Below are positions 19,241-30,643 of a stretch of DNA of 64,000 bases, in pieces. Within the stretch, counting starts at the first letter, position 1; each line of letters begins with the position of its first letter. This stretch comes from Hohaiivirga grylli (lineage in GTDB: Bacteria; Pseudomonadota; Alphaproteobacteria; Rhizobiales; Beijerinckiaceae): the NCBI RefSeq assembly GCF_039655745.1, contig NZ_JBBYXI010000003.1, positions 248,001 to 312,000 on the forward strand, in the 5' to 3' direction. Below the pieces are notes generated by a model that was given only the letters and a program-made list of their open reading frames with translations, was not told where the DNA came from and made no database searches. A program made the translations under genes and the position numbers.

Positions 19241-19723
19241 GTGAGCGAACGACTAGATGCCATCGACTGGGCTATTTTAAAAGAGCTACAGGCTGACGGC
19301 AGTATAACGAATGTTGAACTAGCCCGTCGGGTTGGTCTTTCTGCCCCTCCCTGTCTGCGTAGGGTTCGTGCTCTTGAACGTTCGGGAATCATTAAGTCTT
19401 ACCGCGCCATGTTAGATCCCCGCGCCCTTGGTTTTGAGCTTGTCTGCTTTGCCATGGTGCAGCTGAAGGTTCAGGGCAAGGAAGATTTGTCTAACTTTGA
19501 AGAGCAGATATCCAAATGGGATATGGTTCGGGAGTGCTGGACACTTTCAGGTGATATTGATTTCATTTTGAAATGCGTTGCCAAAAACCTGCATTCTTTC
19601 CAGAGCCTGGTCAGTGATCTGACCTCAATGCCAAATGTTCGCAATGTCAGGACTGCTCTGACAATTGATGCAGTCAAAGATGAACCTCTGGTGCCTCTCG
19701 ATCATATTGTTGCTAAAGAATAA
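19241..19723 (+). CDS. Lrp/AsnC-family transcriptional regulator
   Basis: A 160-residue feast/famine regulator. N-terminal HTH: LDAIDWAILKELQADGSITNVELARRVGLSAPPCLRRVRALERSGIIKSY. C-terminal RAM (ligand-binding) domain: from LGFELVCFAMVQLKV to the C-terminus, including VRECWTLSGDIDFILKCVA. It probably senses an amino acid and binds DNA as an octamer. GTG at 19241 is chosen because GGAG lies nine bases upstream; a TTG at 19226 in the same frame lacks one. It stands alone, divergent from the ELM1-like gene, with its own terminator. Confidence 0.9.
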   Translation: MSERLDAIDWAILKELQADGSITNVELARRVGLSAPPCLRRVRALERSGIIKSYRAMLDPRALGFELVCFAMVQLKVQGKEDLSNFEEQISKWDMVRECWTLSGDIDFILKCVAKNLHSFQSLVSDLTSMPNVRNVRTALTIDAVKDEPLVPLDHIVAKE

Positions 19724-19746
19724 GTTTTCTTAAAGCTCCGAAAAAG

Positions 19747-19781
19747 ACCCGTACGGATTTATTTCTTTACGGGTTTTGTTT
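19747..19781 (+). terminator. Terminator of Lrp-family gene
   Basis: Stem ACCCGTA/TACGGGT with a 14-nt loop, then TTTGTTTT. Confidence 0.75.
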
Positions 19782-19806
19782 TGCCTGCTCAGAGATGCAA
19801 GGCCAT

Positions 19807-19832
19807 AAAAAAGCCGCACAATTGCGCGGCTT
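19807..19832 (-). terminator. Terminator of greA
   Basis: Minus strand: stem AAGCCGC/GCGGCTT around GCAATTGT, then a T tract. It lies 24 bp after the greA stop. Confidence 0.85.
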
Positions 19833-19856
19833 GGGCTTGTTGCTTCCCTCTGTCAA

Positions 19857-20330
19857 TCAGACAAAGCGAACAGCGACAACCTCGTATGATTTGCCACCGC
19901 CAGGTGTATGAACCTGTACGCTGTCACCGATTGTCTTACCGAGCAGAGCACGGGCAATTGGGGAAGAAATGGAAATGCGTCCCAGTTTGACGTCGGACTC
20001 TGGGTCACCAACGATCTGGTAAGTTCTTTCTTCTTCTGTATCCTCATCGACGAGTTCAACAGTTGCACCGAATTTGATCTGGTTGCCTTCCAGCTTTGTA
20101 ATATCAATCACCTCTGCTCGGGCGATCATGCTTTCAAGCTCAAGAATACGACCTTCATTCAAAGACTGTGCTTCTTTGGCCGCATGATACTCGGCGTTTT
20201 CGGAGAGGTCACCGTGAGCACGGGCTTCCGAAATCGCTTCGATAATGCGAGGGCGCTCAACCTGTTGGCGCTGCTTCAATTCCTCTTCAAGGGCACTGAA
20301 ACCTGCAACCGTAAGTGGCACTTTTTCCAT
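19857..20330 (-). CDS. greA: Transcription elongation factor GreA
   Basis: A 157-residue protein that rescues backtracked RNA polymerase by stimulating transcript cleavage. The N-terminal coiled coil carries the basic-acidic hairpin tip with ARAHGDLSENAEYHAAKE, which holds the acidic catalytic pair. The C-terminal FKBP-like domain has VGDPESDVKLGRISISSPIARALLGK and GDSVQVHTPGG. ATG at 20330 (MEKVPLT) gives the usual GreA length and start; an ATG 12 bases upstream is less likely. It is downstream of carB on the same strand, but a terminator lies between them. Confidence 0.95.
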   Translation of the reverse strand: MEKVPLTVAGFSALEEELKQRQQVERPRIIEAISEARAHGDLSENAEYHAAKEAQSLNEGRILELESMIARAEVIDITKLEGNQIKFGATVELVDEDTEEERTYQIVGDPESDVKLGRISISSPIARALLGKTIGDSVQVHTPGGGKSYEVVAVRFV

Positions 20331-20385
20331 ATCTGCTCTCATTCCTTAAAGCTAACGGGCCAGCTTACAACTGACCCGCCAAAAT

Positions 20386-20426
20386 AATGAAAAATCGCAA
20401 CTGATAGTGACCTATCAATTGCGATT
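20386..20426 (-). terminator. Terminator of carB
   Basis: Minus strand: 15-bp stem with one mismatch (AATCGCAA...TTGCGATT arms), 4-nt loop GTCA, then TTT. It is 30 bp after the carB stop. Confidence 0.8.
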
Positions 20427-20455
20427 GCAAATTAGCATATAGCACAAAATACTTT

Positions 20456-23400
20456 TTAAGAGAAGTACTCTTGTAATGACCGGACTGAAAGTTCTTCCTT
20501 GGAGTAGGAATGAATGCCTTTGGTCGCAGCCAGTGCTCCTGCCACTGTTGTATAATATGGCACTTTATGCAAGAGGGCTGCGCGACGCACGCTGCGTGAG
20601 TCAGATATTGCTCCGGCGCCTGCAGATGTATTGAAGACCAGCTGGATGTCACCATTTTTAATGGCATCAACCACATGAGGCCGACCTTCAAGAACCTTAT
20701 TGATCTTGCGGGCTGGAATCCCGTTGTCTTCAAGAAACTGGCGTGTGCCGCCTGATGCCGTGATGTTGAAGCCAAGCTCAGACAACAATCTGACAGCTTC
20801 CAGAATTTTAGGTTTATCGTCGTTCTTAACGGAGACGAAGACAGTACCTGTCCGCGGGACATTGGTACTGGCCCCAAGCTGACTTTTGGCAAACGCTGTG
20901 CCAAAGTCAGAGCTCAGGCCGATAACTTCACCGGTTGAGCGCATTTCAGGGCCAAGCAATACATCGACACCCGGGAAGCGGGCAAATGGGAACACTGCTT
21001 CCTTGACAGCAATATGCTTTAGTTTTTTCGGTTTGAGATTAAACTCTGCCAGTGTTGCATCGGCCATAACGCGTGCTGCAATCTTGGCGACTGGTTCACC
21101 GATAACCTTTGCAACAAATGGTACCGTACGGGAAGCACGTGGGTTGACCTCAAGAACGTAGATAACACCATCTTTCAGGGCGTATTGTACGTTCATCAGG
21201 CCGCCGACATTGAGAGCAAGGGCGAGTGCCTTTGTCTGACGTTCCAGCTCTGCAATGGTTTCAGCTGAGAGTGAACGTGGTGGCAGGGAGCAGGCGGAGT
21301 CACCGGAGTGAATTCCGGCCTCTTCAATATGCTCCATGATACCAGCAATGAACGCTTCCTTACCATCACACAGGCAGTCAACATCAATCTCGATCGCATC
21401 AGAAAGATACCGATCGAAGAGCAGGGGATTCTTGCCCAGAACGGTATTGATCTGGCCCGTCTTATCATTGGGATATCTGGCTTTAATATCCGACGGAATA
21501 AGGCTTGGCAGTGTACCGAGAAGATAATCTTCAAACTGAGCCTCATCGCGGATAATCGCCATTGCCCGGCCGCCAAGAACATAGGATGGCCGTACGACAA
21601 ATGGCAGGCCAAGCTCATTCGCAATCAGGCGGCTTTGTTCAACTGAATAGGCAATGCCGTTCTTTGGCTGTTTCAGGTCCAGCTTGTCGAGCAGTCGTTT
21701 GAATTGGTCACGATCTTCTGCAAGATCAATGGCATCAGGGGAAGTGCCAAGAATAGTGACCTGATGCTCTTCCAGAGCACGGGCCAGTTTTAGAGGCGTC
21801 TGTCCGCCGAACTGCACGATAACCCCGTGAAGGGTGCCTTTTGAGCGTTCAATATCAACGATCTCCAGAACATCTTCCGCTGTTAGAGGTTCAAAGTACA
21901 GCCTGTCAGAAGTGTCATAGTCTGTTGAGACTGTTTCCGGGTTGCAGTTGATCATAATGGTCTCGAACCCGGCATCATGCAGCGCAAAACAGGCGTGACA
22001 GCAGCAGTAATCAAACTCAATACCCTGACCGATACGGTTGGGGCCTCCACCCAGAATGATCACTTTCTTTCTGTCACTCGGGTCGGCTTCATTCGCAATA
22101 GTGCCGTTAAAGGGGCTGGTGTAAGTTGAATACATATAGGCTGTTGGAGATGCGAATTCGGCAGCACAGGTATCAATCCGCTTAAAAGCCGGGCGGATAT
22201 TGAGTTTATGCCTTAATGCACGAACGGCTTTCTCTTCAATCTTGGCGAGAACGGCAAGGCGGTTATCAGAGAAACCCATGGCTTTGAGATTACGCAAGGC
22301 TTCCGGAGTTTGCGGAAGGCCGTGCTTAATAACTTTCTGCTCCGTTGCCACAATTGCTTGCAGCTGTTCCAGAAACCAGCGGTCGATCTTGCAGGCTTCA
22401 TAGACTTCCTCTAGAGTAAACCCAAGGCGGAAAGCTTGTGCAACGTAAAGGATACGATCCGGTGTTGGCGTGCCAATGGCGGCTTTGATCGCATTCTTGT
22501 CATCACCCTTACCCAGACCTTCAATCTCAATATCGTCCAGACCACTTAAGCCTGTTTCGAGAGACCGCAATGCTTTTTGCAGGGATTCCGGGAATGTGCG
22601 GCCAATGGCCATTGCTTCGCCAACCGACTTCATTGCGGTTGTCAGAGTTGGCTCAGCACCGGGGAACTTCTCAAAGGCAAAGCGCGGAATCTTTGTGACG
22701 ACGTAGTCAATGGTCGGTTCGAAGGATGCGGGTGTGGCACCACCCGTAATATCATTGGCAATTTCGTCGAGCGTATAACCAACGGCAAGCTTAGCTGCGA
22801 CCTTGGCAATCGGAAAACCTGTTGCTTTGGACGCAAGAGCGGACGAACGGGAGACGCGCGGGTTCATCTCAATCACGATCATCCGCCCGTTTTCAGGGTT
22901 AACCGCAAACTGGACGTTGGAACCACCGGTTTCAACACCAATCTCTCTCAGAACGGCAAGCGATGCATCCCGCAGTATCTGGTATTCTTTATCTGTCAGT
23001 GTCAGGGCAGGGGCGACTGTAATGGAGTCGCCTGTATGAACACCCATCGGGTCGATGTTTTCAATGGAGCAGACGATGATACAGTTGTCCTTTTTATCGC
23101 GAACAACTTCCATTTCGTACTCTTTCCAGCCAAGAACACTTTCCTCGATCAGAACTTCATTGGTTGGCGAGGCATCAAGCCCGCGTTCAACGATGTCCAG
23201 AAACTCTTCACGGTTATAGGCGATGCCGCCACCTGTTCCACCCATGGTGAAAGAAGGACGGATAATGGCTGGAAGACCGATTTCAGCAAGGGCCATAAGG
23301 GCTTCACCCATGGCATGTTCCTGATAGCGCTTGCGGCGCTCATTCTCGGTGGAGTTCCATTTGAAGTCCAACCCGCCAAGACGACGTTTCTTGTCGCCCG

Positions 23401-23926
23401 GATGCAGGTCCATTGCCTCGGTTGCATTGCGCTCTGCCATATAGGCATCCCAATCGGCCTTCTTGAGGTCGGATGCATTGGCTAGGCATGATTTTGGTGT
23501 CGAGAGGCCAATCTTTGTCATGGCTTCTCTGAAGAGTTCACGGTCTTCAGCCTTGTCAATGGCTTCAGCTGTGGCGCCAATCATCTCAACATTGAACTGG
23601 TCGAGAATACCCATCTTTTTAAGCGATAAGGCGCAGTTAAGTGCTGTTTGGCCGCCCATTGTTGGGAGGAGCGCATCCGGACGCTCTTTCTCGATAATCC
23701 GGGCAACAACTTCTGGTGTGATTGGCTCAACATATGTGGCATCTGCCAGTTCCGGATCCGTCATGATGGTTGCCGGATTGGAGTTTACCAGAATAACGCG
23801 ATAACCCTCTTCTCGGAGTGCCTTACAGGCCTGTGTTCCGGAATAATCAAACTCGCAGGCCTGACCGATAATGATAGGTCCGGCACCGATGATGAGAATA
23901 GAAGAGATGTCAGTACGTTTGGGCAT
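20456..23926 (-). CDS. carB: Carbamoyl-phosphate synthase large subunit
   Basis: A 1156-residue enzyme that makes carbamoyl phosphate from glutamine-derived ammonia, bicarbonate and 2 ATP, for arginine and pyrimidine synthesis. It shows two homologous ATP-grasp halves: the first starts SILIIGAGPIIIGQACEFDYSGTQACKAL, the second KVIILGGGPNRIGQGIEFDYCCCH. A C-terminal MGS-like allosteric domain follows (TVFVSVKNDDKPKILEAVRLL). It is about 80 residues longer than the E. coli protein. Part of the excess is an insert near residues 170-200 (DLHPGDKKRRLGGLDFKW), a form I associate with alphaproteobacteria. carA lies 287 bp upstream on the same strand. Confidence 0.97.
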   Translation of the reverse strand: MPKRTDISSILIIGAGPIIIGQACEFDYSGTQACKALREEGYRVILVNSNPATIMTDPELADATYVEPITPEVVARIIEKERPDALLPTMGGQTALNCALSLKKMGILDQFNVEMIGATAEAIDKAEDRELFREAMTKIGLSTPKSCLANASDLKKADWDAYMAERNATEAMDLHPGDKKRRLGGLDFKWNSTENERRKRYQEHAMGEALMALAEIGLPAIIRPSFTMGGTGGGIAYNREEFLDIVERGLDASPTNEVLIEESVLGWKEYEMEVVRDKKDNCIIVCSIENIDPMGVHTGDSITVAPALTLTDKEYQILRDASLAVLREIGVETGGSNVQFAVNPENGRMIVIEMNPRVSRSSALASKATGFPIAKVAAKLAVGYTLDEIANDITGGATPASFEPTIDYVVTKIPRFAFEKFPGAEPTLTTAMKSVGEAMAIGRTFPESLQKALRSLETGLSGLDDIEIEGLGKGDDKNAIKAAIGTPTPDRILYVAQAFRLGFTLEEVYEACKIDRWFLEQLQAIVATEQKVIKHGLPQTPEALRNLKAMGFSDNRLAVLAKIEEKAVRALRHKLNIRPAFKRIDTCAAEFASPTAYMYSTYTSPFNGTIANEADPSDRKKVIILGGGPNRIGQGIEFDYCCCHACFALHDAGFETIMINCNPETVSTDYDTSDRLYFEPLTAEDVLEIVDIERSKGTLHGVIVQFGGQTPLKLARALEEHQVTILGTSPDAIDLAEDRDQFKRLLDKLDLKQPKNGIAYSVEQSRLIANELGLPFVVRPSYVLGGRAMAIIRDEAQFEDYLLGTLPSLIPSDIKARYPNDKTGQINTVLGKNPLLFDRYLSDAIEIDVDCLCDGKEAFIAGIMEHIEEAGIHSGDSACSLPPRSLSAETIAELERQTKALALALNVGGLMNVQYALKDGVIYVLEVNPRASRTVPFVAKVIGEPVAKIAARVMADATLAEFNLKPKKLKHIAVKEAVFPFARFPGVDVLLGPEMRSTGEVIGLSSDFGTAFAKSQLGASTNVPRTGTVFVSVKNDDKPKILEAVRLLSELGFNITASGGTRQFLEDNGIPARKINKVLEGRPHVVDAIKNGDIQLVFNTSAGAGAISDSRSVRRAALLHKVPYYTTVAGALAATKGIHSYSKEELSVRSLQEYFS

Positions 23927-24159
23927 AGGGGCCTCAGGCGGTTTCTGCTCCCTCGGCTTTGGCGAGCCTATGGGATGGGATCAAGCAATGATCGGAAGCT
24001 TTCCGGCAAACCAGCCGATTTGATGCAGGGCTGCAGCAAATAAATTTCCTAAGCGACTTCTATGATTATGAAGTGGCCTAAAGTTAGTCCATACACGTGC
24101 AAATGCCGGATGAAAAGTGCTTTCCGACTAAAGACGGTAAGCGCAAGTTTTACGTGTTC

Positions 24160-24200
24160 AACCATATGCATCTTATTACAAAGTGATGATGCATATGGTT
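24160..24200. repeat. 13-bp perfect inverted repeat downstream of carA
   Basis: AACCATATGCATC and its exact complement, separated by 15 bases, between carA and carB. It follows the carA stop by 14 bp on the minus strand but lacks a T tract there, so it is a weak terminator or a processing or attenuation hairpin. I see nothing else in the 287-bp gap. Confidence 0.6.
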
Positions 24201-24213
24201 CTTCTTTAAAAGA

Positions 24214-25419
24214 TCAGGCAGCTTTGGATTTTGCCATCAGTTCAACAAACCGATCAAAAAGATAATGGCTATCCTGAGGGCCGGGAGAAGCTTCCGGATG
24301 GTGTTGAACTGAGAAAGCCATGCCATCTGTCAGTGCAATGCCGCAATTCGTGCCATCAAACAGAGACACATGGGTCTCTACCACGTTTTCAGGAAGCGTG
24401 GATGCATCAACGGCAAAGCCGTGGTTCATCGATGTGATCTCAACCTTGCCGGTTATTTTATCTTTAACCGGATGGTTGGCACCGTGGTGTCCCTGATGCA
24501 TCTTGGTGGTTGATGCACCAACAGCAAGACCGAGCATCTGATGTCCAAGACAGATACCGAATAACGGGACTTTCTTGGCAATCAGGGTGCGGATTACCGG
24601 TACGGCATATTGGCCGGTTGCTGCCGGGTCTCCCGGACCATTTGACAGAAAAACGCCATCCGGCTTGAGAGCCAGAATATCTTCAGCTGATGTTGTGGCT
24701 GGTACGACTGTTACCTTGCAGCCAGCATTGGCAATCAGACGCAGAATGTTGCGCTTAACGCCATAGTCTATGGCGACCACGTGATAATTCGGATTTTCCT
24801 GTTTGCCGTACCCTTCACCGAGGGTCCAGGTTGTCTGATCCCAGTCAAGGCGCTGGGTGCTGGTGACACCGGGAACCAGATCAAGACCATCCATTGATGG
24901 CAGGTTCTTTGCTTTTGATTCAAGGGCTTTCAGATTAAAATTGCCACTTGGTTCATGAGCAATAATTGCATTGGGCATGCCTTTGCTGCGAATCAAAGCT
25001 GCGAGGGCACGTGTATCAACTCCGGATATTCCAATGACATTGCGGCTTTTCAGCCAGCTGTCCAGATTGCGTGTTGCGCGCCAGTTGGAAGGTGTTGTGA
25101 TGTCTGCGGCCAGAACAACGGCACAGGCACCGATTGATGATGCGGCGTTGACGCTTTCAATATCTTCGTCGTTGACGCCGACATTCCCGATATGGGGAAA
25201 TGTGAAAGTAATGATCTGCCCAGAGTAGGAAGGGTCAGTCAGAATTTCCTGATATCCGGTCATGGCTGTGTTGAAACAAACCTCACCGGATGCTTCACCA
25301 GTTGCTCCCAGACCAAAACCCTTTATAACGGTGCCATCTGCTAAAACGAGAACAGCTGTTGCGCGCGGTTCTTCCCATCCGCTGGAAGGGGTTTCCGTAG
25401 CGTGCATGTATTGCGGCAT
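24214..25419 (-). CDS. carA: Carbamoyl-phosphate synthase small (glutaminase) subunit
   Basis: A 401-residue subunit that hydrolyses glutamine and channels ammonia to CarB. The N-terminal domain shows VLADGTVIKGFGLGATGEASGEVCFNTAMTGYQEILTDPSY. The C-terminal class I amidotransferase carries the nucleophile Cys in FGICLGHQMLG and the His/Glu of HHPEASPGPQDSHYLF. An N-terminal extension of about 20 residues precedes the conserved part. It is upstream of carB on the same strand; the 287-bp gap with a hairpin suggests partial uncoupling. Confidence 0.97.
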   Translation of the reverse strand: MPQYMHATETPSSGWEEPRATAVLVLADGTVIKGFGLGATGEASGEVCFNTAMTGYQEILTDPSYSGQIITFTFPHIGNVGVNDEDIESVNAASSIGACAVVLAADITTPSNWRATRNLDSWLKSRNVIGISGVDTRALAALIRSKGMPNAIIAHEPSGNFNLKALESKAKNLPSMDGLDLVPGVTSTQRLDWDQTTWTLGEGYGKQENPNYHVVAIDYGVKRNILRLIANAGCKVTVVPATTSAEDILALKPDGVFLSNGPGDPAATGQYAVPVIRTLIAKKVPLFGICLGHQMLGLAVGASTTKMHQGHHGANHPVKDKITGKVEITSMNHGFAVDASTLPENVVETHVSLFDGTNCGIALTDGMAFSVQHHPEASPGPQDSHYLFDRFVELMAKSKAA

Positions 25420-25576
25420 GGTCGTGATCTCTCTATGTGCATAGACAGGAGGTCGACAAAGTCGGCCAAGCGTCTGCTAACCGCATGCGCTCAAGTGTTT
25501 GGATTTAGCGGATGATGGGGTGCAAGGTCAATGAAAGATCACTCCATCTGATGCTTATTGATTAAGGAGAAGCTCA

Positions 25577-26026
25577 ATGCGCCAGCGTTTTACAGAAGAT
25601 ATGAAGCAGGCAATGAAAAGCGGCGAAAAGCAAAAGCTGGCAACCATTCGCCTGATTATTGCTGCTTTGAAAGAGCGTGATATTGAGGCGCGTGGGGCGG
25701 GCAAAGAGCAGTCGAATGACGATGAAATCATGGCCCTGCTGCAAAAGATGATTAAGCAACGTACTGAATCTGCTGATATTTATGAAAAGGGCGGACGTCC
25801 TGAGCTCGCCGTTCAGGAACGCGAAGAAGCTGCAATCATTAGCTCTTATCTGCCTGCCCAGATGGATGAGGCTGCTGTTAAGGCTGCCATTGCTGCCGCA
25901 ATTACAGAAACTGGTGCTGCCAGTATCAAGGATATGGGCAAAGTCATTGGCCTGCTGAAAGGCAAGTACGCCGGTCAGATGGACTTTGGTAAGGCCAGTG
26001 CTCTGGTCAAGGAAATGCTTTCCTGA
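25577..26026 (+). CDS. GatB/YqeY domain protein
   Basis: A 149-residue cytosolic protein of the YqeY family. It shows LATIRLIIAALKERDIEARG, then NDDEIMALLQKMIKQRTESADIYEKGGRPELAVQEREEAAIISSYLP, and the C-terminal KDMGKVIGLLKGKYAGQMDFGKASALVKEML. This matches the tail domain of the GatB tRNA amidotransferase subunit and probably binds tRNA, but the physiological role is not settled. AAGGAG lies upstream of the ATG. Its place between carA and dnaG is a conserved alphaproteobacterial arrangement; it is divergent from carA. Confidence 0.92.
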   Translation: MRQRFTEDMKQAMKSGEKQKLATIRLIIAALKERDIEARGAGKEQSNDDEIMALLQKMIKQRTESADIYEKGGRPELAVQEREEAAIISSYLPAQMDEAAVKAAIAAAITETGAASIKDMGKVIGLLKGKYAGQMDFGKASALVKEMLS

Positions 26027-26041
26027 TTTTGCATAAGGTTT

Positions 26042-26067
26042 CACCCGGACAGTTTTTCGTCCGGGTG
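26042..26067 (+). terminator. Possible hairpin after yqeY
   Basis: 9-bp perfect stem CACCCGGAC/GTCCGGGTG with an 8-nt T-rich loop, but no T tract after it. It may slow or end transcription inefficiently, or lie within a yqeY-dnaG transcript. Confidence 0.4.
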
Positions 26068-26213
26068 GCGAAGTTCCGTCAGGCACCATATATAATAAAA
26101 CAATAGCTTGGGATGTGAATTGTGGGGAGCATGCAATTCGTTTGCAGGCACTTCCCCATTTTTCAGTTATGACACCATTATGTCCTGACGATATGGGGTC
26201 TTGAGGTTTAATT

Positions 26214-28097
26214 TTGCGTTATAGCCCGTCATTCCTGGAGGAAATCCGGAACCGAATACCGGTCTCTACGGTTGTTGGGAGACGTGTGTCTTTGAAGAAG
26301 GCGGGCAAGGAATGGAAAGGGCTTTCCCCTTTTAATGCCGAGAAGACTCCATCGTTCTACGTCAATGATCAGAAGCAGTTCTATCATTGTTTCTCCTCTG
26401 GAAAGCACGGAGACATCTTTACTTTTCTGATGGAAACAGAGGGTTTAAGCTTTCCGGAAGCTGTTGAACGGCTTGCCAATGAAGCTGGTATTGCGCTGCC
26501 TGTTTCAACCAGAGAAGAGCGGGAAACGGAAGTTAAGCGCAAGACGCTTTATGAAGTGATGGAGCTTTCAGCTCAGTATTTTGAGGCCAACCTTAAAACG
26601 GGAGTGGGCGCTAAAGCCAGAGAATACCTGGAGCGCCGTGGTATGGGCGAGCGTATTCAGAAACAGTTTAGAATTGGCTATGCGTCACCCGAACGTTATG
26701 CATTACGCGATTTTCTTGCCTCAAAAGGTGTTCCCGTTGAAATGATGATTGAGACGGGCATGCTGGTTGCTGCCGAAGACATCAAGGTGCCTTATGATCG
26801 TTTTCGTGAGCGTGTGATGTTTCCGATCTGTGATGTCCGTGGGCGGGTTATCGCTTTTGGTGGACGAACCCTGTCTCCTGATGTTCCTGCCAAATATCTG
26901 AACTCACCGGATACGCCGCTCTTTAACAAGGGGCATCTGCTTTATAACCATCATCTGGCCCGCAATGCTGCTCATGATCGCGGCACAGTCATTGCCGTGG
27001 AAGGGTATGTCGATGTCATTGCTCTGAATGCTATCGGCTTTGCCAATGCTGTTGCTCCGCTTGGAACGGCACTGACTGAAAACCAGCTTGGCTTATTGTG
27101 GCGAATGGCTGATGAACCTATTCTTTGTTTCGATGGAGACAAGGCCGGTCGACGTGCTGCTTACAGGGCACTTGATGTGGCTCTTTCAACTCTGAGTGCC
27201 GGAAAATCCATTCGTTTTGCGCTGCTGCCCGATGGGCAAGACCCTGATGATGTTGCCCGCTCGGGTGGTGCAGAAGCTTTTGAACGCATTATTGCCGGAG
27301 CAAAACCTATGGTTGATATGCTCTGGGCAAGAGAAACAGAATCCGGTGCTTATGATACGCCGGAGCGCCGAGCTGCACTGGAAGTACGCTTCAGGGAAGT
27401 CGTTGCCGGTATTCGTGATGAGACGCTTAAAAGGTTTTATCGTGATGAGATCAGAAGTCGTCTCAATGCGCTGAACCCCTATCAGCAATCCTATCAGAAG
27501 GGCCGCGATAATAATCGCAGATATCCAGGTAGCAATGTTGGGGGATATTCTTCAGGCGGAGCAAAACAGGGCATGAAGGCAAGCCCACAGCTTGCGCGTT
27601 CCCAGCTTTTCATCGGCGGAGGGAGCGAATCACCCCGTGAAAGTATGATTATCTGCGCTTTCACGTCACACCCGGAACTGCTCCAGTCTATGGCAGAGCA
27701 ATTTGCCTTGCTTGATTTTGACGCAGCCAGTGCCCGTTCCATCCGCTCTGTGCTGATTGACTGTGTGGCACAAGGTGAGGGCTATGTTACTGAAGATATT
27801 ATACGTAATCGCCTTGAACGAACAGGTTTGCTGACAGCTTTTGAACATTTGAAAACCCGTATTCATTTTGGAGATAAATGGGTTCTAGATCCATTTGCTG
27901 ATAAAATTAGGCTGGAGGATGCATTAAAGCAGGCTATTACCTTGCATCACAGGGCGCACACACTACATAAAGAGCTGAGAGATGCGCATAGGCTGCTGGC
28001 AGAGGATGAAAGTGAAGAGAATTTTGCCAGATTAGTCGATCTGCAAAACCAGATTCTTTCCCTTGACGGAGCTGAGGCTGATATAGACAAGGTTTGA
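26214..28097 (+). CDS. dnaG: DNA primase
   Basis: A 627-residue primase that makes RNA primers at the replication fork. The N-terminal domain spans residues 1-100. TOPRIM motifs include DVRGRVIAFGGRTLSPDVPAKYLNSPDTPLF, VIAVEGYVDVIAL and ILCFDGDKAG. The C-terminal part would be the helicase-interaction domain. Oddly, three of the four canonical zinc ligands are replaced: in LSPFN...YHCFSSGKHGD, C, H and the last C become S38, N41 and S62, and only C59 remains. I recall similar substitutions in other alphaproteobacterial primases. The start is TTG with GAGG seven bases upstream. It is followed by rpoD, the conserved order. Confidence 0.95.
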   Translation: MRYSPSFLEEIRNRIPVSTVVGRRVSLKKAGKEWKGLSPFNAEKTPSFYVNDQKQFYHCFSSGKHGDIFTFLMETEGLSFPEAVERLANEAGIALPVSTREERETEVKRKTLYEVMELSAQYFEANLKTGVGAKAREYLERRGMGERIQKQFRIGYASPERYALRDFLASKGVPVEMMIETGMLVAAEDIKVPYDRFRERVMFPICDVRGRVIAFGGRTLSPDVPAKYLNSPDTPLFNKGHLLYNHHLARNAAHDRGTVIAVEGYVDVIALNAIGFANAVAPLGTALTENQLGLLWRMADEPILCFDGDKAGRRAAYRALDVALSTLSAGKSIRFALLPDGQDPDDVARSGGAEAFERIIAGAKPMVDMLWARETESGAYDTPERRAALEVRFREVVAGIRDETLKRFYRDEIRSRLNALNPYQQSYQKGRDNNRRYPGSNVGGYSSGGAKQGMKASPQLARSQLFIGGGSESPRESMIICAFTSHPELLQSMAEQFALLDFDAASARSIRSVLIDCVAQGEGYVTEDIIRNRLERTGLLTAFEHLKTRIHFGDKWVLDPFADKIRLEDALKQAITLHHRAHTLHKELRDAHRLLAEDESEENFARLVDLQNQILSLDGAEADIDKV

Positions 28098-28374
28098 ACT
28101 TGCAGATTAACGTTTTTGATTTGTTAAGGCAAATCAGGGTAGTTAGATAATAATGAGTTATTGAGACGAATAATTTTTCTGAGAATTTGATTTTTAGGAG
28201 AGACTATTCGGCTTTTCGCCATTACAACGTGGCGTATGAATTGGACGGCTGGCCGAATCGGTTGTCGTTCGGTAGTTAAGGTATTGACCGTGGTGTTAAA
28301 ATGCGGAATGGCATTTTAGCGCCCGTTCGCATTTGCTGCTTTCCGGTAGGCAGCGCGGATCAGGTTGAGGAAGC

Positions 28375-30438
<2,064 letters not shown>

Positions 30439-30462
30439 TTCAGATTTTAAGAGAATAAGATT

Positions 30463-30487
30463 AAATGGCCCTAATGGGGCCATTTTT
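30463..30487 (+). terminator. Terminator of rpoD
   Basis: 9-bp perfect stem AAATGGCCC/GGGCCATTT, 5-nt loop, then T residues, 25 bp after the rpoD stop. Confidence 0.9.
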
Positions 30488-30643
30488 CGTTTTATACCTT
30501 TGTAATAGAAAGCAGCGCTTCCTATATAAGCTCTGGCTGGGTAATCTTGCGTTACCTCAGTTTTCCAAACGTCGGGTTCTGGCTACCAATATCCATGGCC
30601 AGCTTCACCTGCTTCCGAAATAAAGACTGACAGTGGTGGCGAC

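Noticed and set aside
22577..23485. 302-codon frame antisense to carB
   Set aside because: Shadow of a long, strongly conserved gene; the product has no recognisable domain and carB is certain.
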